Source: Sipunculus nudus (Eukaryota; Annelida; Sipuncula; Golfingiida; Sipunculidae). From it: DNA of 64,000 bases. Made by a program: the position numbers and the translations under genes. Below, piece after piece: positions 57,001 through 64,000 of the stretch; the stretch's first letter is position 1; each line of letters starts with the position of its first letter. The stretch spans positions 43,596,714-43,660,713 of the forward strand of contig CM049320.1 in NCBI GenBank assembly GCA_026874595.1. The letters are read 5' to 3'. The notes beneath the pieces are model-generated. The model searched no databases. It was not told the DNA's origin and saw only the letters and a list, made by a program, of their open reading frames with translations.

Positions 57001-59043
57001 TAATGTACGGCATGCTCCGTGTAGAGTTTATAATGTACGGCATGCTCCGTGTAGAGTTTATAATGTACGGCATGCTCCGTGTAGAGTTTATAATGTACGG
57101 CATGCTCCGTGTAGAGTTTATAATGTACGGCATGCTCCGTGTAGAGTTTATAATGTACGGCATGCTCCGTGTAGAGTTTATAATGTACGGCATGCTCCGT
57201 GTAGAGTTTATAATGTACGGCATGCTCCGTGTAGAGTTTATAATGTACGGCATGCTCCGTGTAGAGTTTATAATGTACGGCATGCTCCGTGTAGAGTTTA
57301 TAATGTACGGCATGCTCCGTGTAGAGTTTATAATGTACGGCATGCTCCGTGTAGAGTTTATAATGTACGGCATGCTCCGTGTAGAGTTTATAATGTACGG
57401 CATGCTCCGTGTAGAGTTTATAATGTACGGCATGCTCCGTGTAGAGGACAGGAACAATACCTTCACTAATGTTGATTCAATTGTGCACCAGAAAACCGGT
57501 CTTTACAAACAATCCAGCAAACAACTGCAATGGACTCATAAATTTCGGCCTACATGCTTTGAAACTTTTAAGTGTGTAGCACGTAAATGTGTATCATGCA
57601 TGACCAAGCAAGGGGAATTAGAAATCCTATAGGGCTATAAATGCTTTGACAATGAGTTATATCATATTTGCCATAAGCGGTCTGTACTGCTGTGGGTAAT
57701 GTTGGGGCGGTAGGTTAGTGTGTAGGAATGAACGCTTGAGCTGGTCTTGATGCACACATGCGCCATCATCCGTAAAACTACTTACGGTATCATGAAGAGA
57801 TGCACGACCGGCTAGTTATATACGAGAGTAAGGTGTCAGGAACATTTCGTTAGCATGTATAAGCATCGTTTCAGTTTCATTAATGTTCCTACAGACGCCT
57901 TAGTTTGCACATATTGTGAAAGCTGAGAATCTGTTCTACATTTTTTATCTGGGAACGCTCCGTTTTCAAAAACTTCTTGATTTGACCTTGAATTTAAGTT
58001 TTTTTTATGGCTTTCGTATATTTGATTATAAAGTCAGTTATTCAGCATGCCTGTATAAGATCAAGTAAACCTCTGGGCGTATTGTGTAAATAAGGATTTT
58101 TTTATTGTGTGTAAACTTTCAAAATTATAATTTTCCGGGGTTTTTACTTTTCAAATATAAATATATACCTATCAAAGGCTTCCCGAAAATAAAAGTAGGC
58201 TCTTGAGAGTATATGGTAACAACTTCATATTGTGCCAATTGAATTTTTCAACCATAAGTGCCTGATTAAGAGTGATTAAAAATTTTAATATATATACACC
58301 AATCAAATTGTTTTCAAGTCTCTAAACTTGTTTTAAAGTCTTTATGTAGTTTTTGAAATCTCAAAATTTACATATGCTACATTATAGAGAACATTTATTA
58401 TCTATCAGAATATAAATGTATGTCAAGTGGTACAAATGCAACAGTTTAGATGTTAAGAAGAAATTAAAACAGTGTTTCCTGAGACTCAAGACAGTAAAAC
58501 CAATCTTTACACAATTAGTTTCAAATTTCAAGAGACACACATTGAAAAAAAAGATGTCTCAATACCATTCCCATAAACATGGAGGGACATTAGGCCTACA
58601 CAATATCCATTCACACGTGACCTGTGGGATGTAACTCACGACGCTCCACAGCTAACCTCCTTTGCGTTACAAAAAAGTTGTAATATTCTAAAACATCGAT
58701 AAAAGACCTATATTGGTTGTATATCGTTGGACTTCATGCTGTTGGACTTTATTTAACATATATATGAAACCACCTAAGTCTTACTTCACTCCTTGCGCAA
58801 ACGTATATTTACAATTTATCCTCTACATGTAAAGTCTCCCACCTAGACTGATAGAAGATTCCCTGCCGCTCGTTAATTTAGATTTATTTTTAAGGGAACG
58901 CCTTTTTTTAATACTTTTGAAAAACTCAGATATTGGTTCCACAATTATTTTTAGCAAGACTGGAACACGTACAAAGATATTTAAAATTACTCTTAAAATC
59001 ATGCAATTATACTGCTGTCTTTTATCTACACGAACGATCTTTG

Positions 59044-59110
<67 letters not shown>

Positions 59111-62100
59111 TATATACATGAATCATGGTTATAGAATGAATTCCGACGCGCCCCCTGTCGCAAAGAAGAAGAAAGAAGGGTAGGTGAATCCTACGGAATG
59201 TTTCTGGTATGACTCCTGTGTGTGAAAGCCGCATGTTTACACGTGTGTACAGAGCGAGTGTAACAAAGGCAGCCTGTTTACACGTGTATGTACAGAGCGG
59301 TTGTAGGCTAACAAAGGCCGGCTGTTTACATGTATGTGTACAGGGTGGGTGTAACAAAGGCCGACTATTTTTCATGTGTGTACAGAGCGGGTGTAACTAA
59401 GGCCGCCTGTATTTGGTGTGTGTAAAGGACGAGTGTAACAAAGGGCCGCCTGTTTTATACGTGTGTGTACAGAGCGGGTGTAACAAAGGCCGCCTGTTTA
59501 TACGCGTGTGTACAGAGCGGATGAAACAAAGGCCGCCTGTTTATACGCGTGTGTCCAGAGCTGGTGTACCAAAGGCCGCCTGTTTATACGTGTGTGTACA
59601 GAGCGGGTGTAACAAAGGCTGCCTGTTTATACCTGTGTACATAGCGGGTGTAACAAAGGCCGCCTGTTTATACGTGTGTGTACAGAGCGGGTGTAACAAA
59701 GGCCGCCTGTTTATACGCGTGTGTACAGAGCGGGTGTAACAAAGGCCGCCTGTTTATACGTGTGTGTAAAGAACGGGTGTAACAAAGGCCGCCTGTTTAT
59801 ACGCGTGTGTACAGAGCGGGTGTAACAAAGGCCGCCTGTTTATACGTGTGTGTACAGAGCGGGTGTACCAAAGGCCGCCTGTTTATACGTATGTGTACAG
59901 AGCGGATGAAACAAAGACCGCCTGTTTATACGTGTGTGTACAGAGCAGGTGTAACAAAGGCCGCCTGTTTATACGTATGTGTACAGAGCGGATGAATCAA
60001 AGACCGCCTGTTTATACGTATGTGTACAGAGCGGATGAAACAAAGGCCGCCTGTTTATACGTGTGTGTACAGAGCGGGTGTATCAAAGACCGCCTGTTTA
60101 TACGTGTGAGTACAGAGCGAGTGTATCAAAGGCCGCCTGTTTATACGCGTGTGTACTGAGCGGGTGTACCAAAGGCCGCCTGTTTATACGCGTGTGTACA
60201 GAGCGGGTGTACCAAAGACCGCTTGTATTTGGTGTGTGTAAAGGACGAGTGTAAAAAAGGTCCGCATTTATATATATATGTTAGAAAGCAAGAAGTGATA
60301 AGAAATCCTAGCTTGTCGCAAAGTTATCTTACGATACGAAAAATTCTACAATTTTCTTCTCATGGGGTCGCAATTCCACCGGCATATTACAAAATTTTTA
60401 TCCGATGAATTTTGCATTTTTTTAAATAACATTCGTATGATGTACAGAAAATTAATGCGAATCATATTTGATATGCGCCGTTACGATAGGAAATTAAAAA
60501 GTCGTATCGTTTTGAATCTTACCTTTAATTCATGAGAAATATATGTACTTGTACCTTTAGACTTTACCGTATAACAGCGAATGAGGGTACATTTGTAAAC
60601 ATATATACTGAGTACAGACGAGTTACAACATGGACTTGTTATTGTGATTCCAGGGGATGTTCGAGCAGACGGTCTCTCTGTGAGCTCTGCCTGATGTACC
60701 TGGTGGCGGCCATCTTGCTTGTCATCATTACCTGTGCTATTATATTGGGGTTTAAACTTAGTCATCGTCACTCACCGGCAGCCGTTAACTATTGTAAGTC
60801 ACGTTTCCTAATATCGTCAAAACATCTGATAATTTGTTTTCTACTCGGAATTTTTTATTGCCACCTTGTCAAAAATATGTAACTGACAATTTAGTTCATT
60901 ATTCAGAAAAAAATAACAGGGGATAAACAGAATCACGTGTATACCCTGAGAACCAACACATTTCTTCAGTCGCTGATTGACTGGCAAATGGAGCCATGGC
61001 TTGACTGATACTTTGATTATGATCTGCAGTAATAGTATTTTGAGCTCGAGCAAGTCTTATCTAGATAAGCTTGACCCTGTTTATTGACCATTAATTCGTG
61101 CAAGTCAGAGTGGTCAGGTGATCTGATTAGTGGCTGGAACCATAAGCTGTGACTCCGAGTTTGATACTTACAGACTTCACATTCACATCAGAATCACCTT
61201 TTATACATGAAAATGGTTATAAGACCAATAGAAGAGGAAGGGAACAAAAATATGCTATATCATGCTATATAGAACTGGCAAATGCTTTTACATTTCAGTT
61301 GGCCAACTGGGACAAAATAATTCTTCCCAAACAATTGATTTCGCCATCTCCAGAGCGATATTCCTCACAAATTATCAGGCATAAAGCTATCAATTTTTTA
61401 CACAATAGTTTTAAATTTATGTAGAAGAAAAGATGGTAGATATGCAATAAAAATGCTTAGAGACATTTGTGTATATTTAAAGATGATGTCCTTGTTAAAT
61501 ACACATTTACTTCCACATTTAATTTAATTTTTTAAATCTTCTGACCAACAACAAACTATATTTTTATATATAATATCTATAAGGGATATTCTGAGGTTAA
61601 TATGTATGTACAGGGCAATTGGACATTCAATATATATATATATATAAAAGATGTATTGAACCAAGGTACTTTGACGATATTAAGCCCTAAATGCTTCGTG
61701 TGCAGGTAAATAGACCTTCAGTATATAGTGCTTATTACAGAATGGTTACAAACACATTAGCATTGATCAGTGCAGAATTTAAAGAAAAAAATATTTATTG
61801 GTGGAGTTGACTGCCTCCGTTTTTAATGCTAACGTAACTAAGTATATGTACATCTGCAGAATTTGTACCATATAGTTAGAAGACGATAAGGAACAATAAT
61901 TTAATCTCAGCTTCATCAGAATTTTTTTCCATGGCATAATACAATGACATCATCTACGTACATTACAATACCATCAGTATTTAGCTCAACAGGAAGATCA
62001 TTTACGTATAATAAAAACAGAATAGGTCCAAACATGGTACCCTAAGGGACACGTACACTCACAACAGCAGGGCTAGAAAGGTTGTTATTGTATTTTACTA

Positions 62101-63982
62101 TTTGTAACCAGTTATGAAGATATGATTGAAATAGGCCACTGTGTTACTAGCTTAACCAAATGTATGCATTTTTCTAGTAATCTTTCATGATTTATAGGAT
62201 CAAATTCTTTGGTTTGGTAGAAAAAAACCGGCCATAACTTTCCCCATATCTATATTTTTATATATATCATTTAAAAATTTACCAATAGCAGTTACTTTTG
62301 ATCCTCCCGGCACGTAAACAAAATATAGCGTTTTACGTATATAAATATATACATGCCCTTCTATGGCCTTGGTAATGTTATTCCCCTGGTAAAATGCAAC
62401 GGTCAGTTGTATTCGGATAACCGAATTCAGGAAATCAATTATACATTAAAATGTCTGCATTGGTACTATTTCTGGTAATTTCAAATCAATCCTCAAATCA
62501 TATTTTAATTTGGAGTTCTAAAATCAGGAATAATCATTTTGCGAGAATCTCACGAGACTATCTAAGTCTAATTGAGATAAACTTTTACCAGGACATGGTG
62601 CCTTTTTTCTGAAATGTACAGCGGAAAAGTAAGTGATATACATTGTGTGTGGGTGTGTGTGTATATATACATGTATATACACAATATATATCATTTACTA
62701 GCAGAAAAGAGCTTAATGCCCTCGACCCCGAATTTGATGTTGCGCCCCCTCTATCTTCAAATCTTGTTTACGCGACTGCTTTTTATTGAGCTCAAATTTG
62801 TGGTAAAAAAAGATCTTTGATGTCAATTTTCTGGGCATGAAAATATGTAAGATTTGCTTGAGATGTGAAAGTGATCTGATCTATAGCGAACACTCTTTGT
62901 CCGTTGTCCGTCCATCTGGCCGTCCGTTAACAGTGCACAAATCCTGACTGCTAGACCTAGAAACTTCCAACTGAAATTAAATGGAAATTCATAAAAAACC
63001 TCTGTTATTGCACCCGAGAATAATTATAATTTTGAAACAAAAGCTCCTGTATTCGAATAACTAATGCTTTGATTGGCATGAATCTTTTTATGCATATTCA
63101 TTATGGAGTGGTTCGTCAGTTCCTGAAGACTGGTGGCGCAACCTGTATTTTCTCCAATTTTACGCATTATATTCTATATATTGTGAGACCTTCAAATCAA
63201 GCCATCCGGCCTTTAACAAGGCAGTTGAAATAAGGTCACTGTTTGCTATATTCTGAAAGATATATGAATGAACATTATTTGAGCACCCTATAAGACAGCT
63301 GTTAGACAGCTGGGCTCAAAACTTCTTATTTGATAAAGATCCAGGGAGGTTCCTGTAAAAAATACAGGGAGGTTCCTGTAAAAAATACAGGGAGGTTCCT
63401 GTAAAAACCAGAAATAATGTTAATGTCACTGTCTGCGAACTGTATGAAAGAATACGATTTTAACAATCTATTAGTCGGACGGGCACAGGTTGTAGCAGTT
63501 GGACGTAGAAACATCTAACTTAGCATCTATGGAGTTCTTGTTAAAACTCCTTAGAAATCATTCTACCCATTGTTCAAGGTTCCTTATCAAACATTTTCCA
63601 TCAGATCATAACATGCAATAGTAAATGCATACGTCCCTGGTAATGCAAATTCAGCTGAGCGTCATTGCCCAAGGGCAACTTGTAAGTTCTAAATGCGAGA
63701 TGTTGTAACCTTTTTTTTCAAAATTTTGGAGATAACAATTTGACAGACTGGAAAACATGACGGACTACGGTCAGAGAAGGCTAGTACTTGATCCGAACCC
63801 TATTTGTACTGCCACCCTAACGTCTCAAGAATTTAATATCGACTTTCGGGTGACAGGATGTCGCTAGTTCATGACAAACTCTGGAATGTTAATTTATGTT
63901 GCTGTTTCAGACTATTCTTACAATACAACTAAGGAAGAAGGCTCAGGAAGCGGGCAGACCTCACGGCAGTGGCTAAATATGG
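53299..63982 (+). CDS. Type II single-pass membrane protein with YxNxP motifs (partial, continues past window)
   Basis: Four exons (53,299-54,091; 54,321-55,161; 60,654-60,793; 63,911-63,982) join in phases 1, 2 and 1 into one open frame from the ATG at 53,308, over 610 residues in the window. Residues 1-552 lack a signal peptide and are rich in S, T, P and acids. Within them lie R-R-V-S sites at 29-32 and 42-45, a basic cluster at about 80-119, a serine run, and four tyrosine motifs YANEP, YSNLP, YANLP, YTNIP at Y388, Y410, Y428 and Y445. One hydrophobic helix (about 553-574) follows RRSLCELC. The outside part starts with an N-T-T sequon and a Gly/Ser-rich linker, where the window ends. YxN is the Grb2 SH2 consensus once phosphorylated. 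The ectodomain, and so the family, is unknown. Confidence 0.82.
54321..55161 (+). CDS. Gene 3 second coding exon, four YxNxP motifs
   Basis: The acceptor is TTTTACCTTCAG and the donor AAATAGA|GTGAGT. It encodes residues 262-542, an acidic disordered stretch with the tyrosine motifs. Without splicing the frame stops at once at TGA (55,163-55,165), so the donor is needed. Confidence 0.87.
55471..57446. repeat. 30/16-bp satellite in gene 3 intron, highly homogeneous
   Basis: Two modules are seen: GTACGGCATGCTCCGT (16 bases) and GTAGAGTTTATAAT (14). Left of 56,227 single 16-base and full 30-base units mix; from 56,241 to 57,446 about 40 units of 30 bases read as identical. Since 30 is a multiple of three and no stop occurs, long frames are open on both strands. 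None is a gene: the array lies inside the intron 55,162-60,653. The 16-base module is an imperfect palindrome (ACGG-CATG-CTCCGT). Confidence 0.96.
57447..59047. other. Intronic sequence with a possible LINE C-terminal relic
   Basis: At about 57,890-57,985 the plus strand reads DALVCTYCES, one stop, then ESVLHFLSGNAPF. This resembles the cysteine/histidine knuckle at the C-terminus of L1-type LINE ORF2, but without the last cysteine. The rest is AT-rich with no supported feature. Confidence 0.35.
59048..59108. repeat. (AT)n microsatellite
   Basis: About 61 bases of AT dinucleotide. Confidence 0.96.
59205..60270. repeat. 43-bp satellite, ~24 copies
   Basis: The unit is GTTTATACGTGTGTGTACAG, AGCGGGTGTAACAAAGGCCG, CCT. 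Edge copies are more diverged (TATTTGGTGTGTGTAAAGGA near both 59,410 and 60,225). It ends about 385 bases before the transmembrane exon of gene 3. Confidence 0.94.
60654..60793 (+). CDS. Gene 3 transmembrane exon
   Basis: The acceptor is TTGTGATTCCAG and the donor AACTATT|GTAAGT. It encodes GCSSRRSLCELC and the helix YLVAAILLVIITCAIILGF, then KLSHRH. The phase matches the previous exon exactly. Confidence 0.85.
60794..61869. other. Intron of gene 3, no feature recognised
   Basis: AT-rich intron after the transmembrane exon. A frame at 61,149-61,424 is open but has no supporting motif. Confidence 0.4.
61870..62250 (-). mobile_element. LINE reverse transcriptase relic with YVDD
   Basis: On the minus strand FDPINHERLLEKC (near 62,200) is followed by SVRVP, a stop, GTMFGPILFLLYVNDLPVEL and then IVMYVDDVIVLCHG (about 61,930-62,055). 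The wording VPQG..GP.LFLLYVNDLP..YVDD is that of non-LTR retrotransposon RTs of the Jockey/CR1 side. The Q of VPQG is now a stop, and frameshifts lie upstream. Inactive fragment. Confidence 0.8.
62860..63690 (+). mobile_element. Interspersed repeat with family A ends
   Basis: It starts GATCTGATCTATAGCGAACA, then TTTGTCCGTTGTCCGTCCAT, and ends ATTCAGCTGAGCGTCATTGC, CCAAGGGCAACTTGT. Ends match the copy at 7,305-9,068 but the interior differs and is shorter, as in a family of non-autonomous elements that keep only their termini. Confidence 0.55.
63341..63408. repeat. 23-bp tandem repeat, 3 copies
   Basis: CAGGGAGGTTCCTGTAAAAA plus ATA is repeated three times with no change; the ends ACAGG and CCTGT can pair as a small hairpin. 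Confidence 0.9.
63911..63982 (+). CDS. Gene 3 fourth coding exon in the window
   Basis: The acceptor is GTTGCTGTTTCAG. It encodes YSYNTTKEEGSGSGQTSRQW and a few more residues, and the likely donor ATATGG|GTAAAT is 16 bases from the window end. In frame with the TM exon (phase 1). The next exon lies outside. Confidence 0.7.
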
Positions 63983-64000
63983 GTAAATGACGCAAAGTCT

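Noticed and set aside
56006-57632. Long open frames on both strands (480-490 codons) in the 30-bp array
   Set aside because: The period is a multiple of three and the unit has no stop, so several frames are open on both strands at once. The array lies in an intron of gene 3.

Overview
This window is animal nuclear DNA: AT-rich, intron-bearing with GT-AG junctions, gene-sparse and crowded with tandem and interspersed repeats. I see no bacterial operons, CRISPR array, rRNA or intact tRNA. The closest fit is a marine lophotrochozoan, most likely a mollusc. This rests on tRNA-derived SINEs with a conserved central block, an interspersed repeat that opens with GTCCGT-type repeats, and the LINE types present. 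That is an inference, not a proof.

Three genes can be supported. (1) 3,724-4,392 (-) is a 222-residue basic protein of unknown function. A splice acceptor lies just upstream, so an earlier exon is likely. (2) 27,921-39,608 (+) is a complete four-coding-exon Golgi carbohydrate 6-O-sulfotransferase of the CHST1-7 type, 461 residues, with both PAPS-binding motifs. Its 8.6-kb second intron is filled with transposons. (3) 53,299 to beyond the right edge (+) is a predicted type II single-pass membrane protein. It has a cytoplasmic region of about 550 residues holding four Y-x-N-x-P motifs and two R-R-V-S sites. Its intron phases join cleanly over four exons and it continues outside the window.

Layout: 1-1.3 kb, four diverged ~330-bp tandem units; 3.1-4.4 kb, gene 1; 5.8-7.3 kb, 58-bp satellite; 7.3-9.1 kb, a long interspersed repeat; 9.2-9.8 kb, 50-bp minisatellite carrying perfect CRE sites; 12.5-15.4 kb, an L1-like LINE relic split by two TGTTACGG elements and a SINE; 17.6 kb, a hAT-like MITE with an 8-bp target duplication; 21.3-23.4 kb, 48-bp satellite; 25.5-26.0 kb, 17-bp satellite; 27.9-39.6 kb, gene 2 with a solo LTR, two SINEs, a second hAT-like MITE and a CR1/L2-like LINE in intron 2; 39.6-40.7 kb, 31-bp satellite starting almost at the gene 2 stop; 40.9-45.7 kb, two more copies of the long repeat, one split by a 1.6-kb inverted-repeat element; 46.8-48.9 kb, 63-bp satellite with nine-unit higher order; 53.3-64 kb, gene 3 with a homogeneous 30-bp satellite and a 43-bp satellite in its third intron and a LINE RT relic in its fourth.

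Genes 2 and 3 show no common pathway and look like independent neighbours. The most distinctive features are the number of unrelated minisatellite families in 64 kb (periods 17, 23, 30, 31, 33, 43, 48, 50, 58, 63 and ~330 bp) and the YxNxP-bearing membrane protein.
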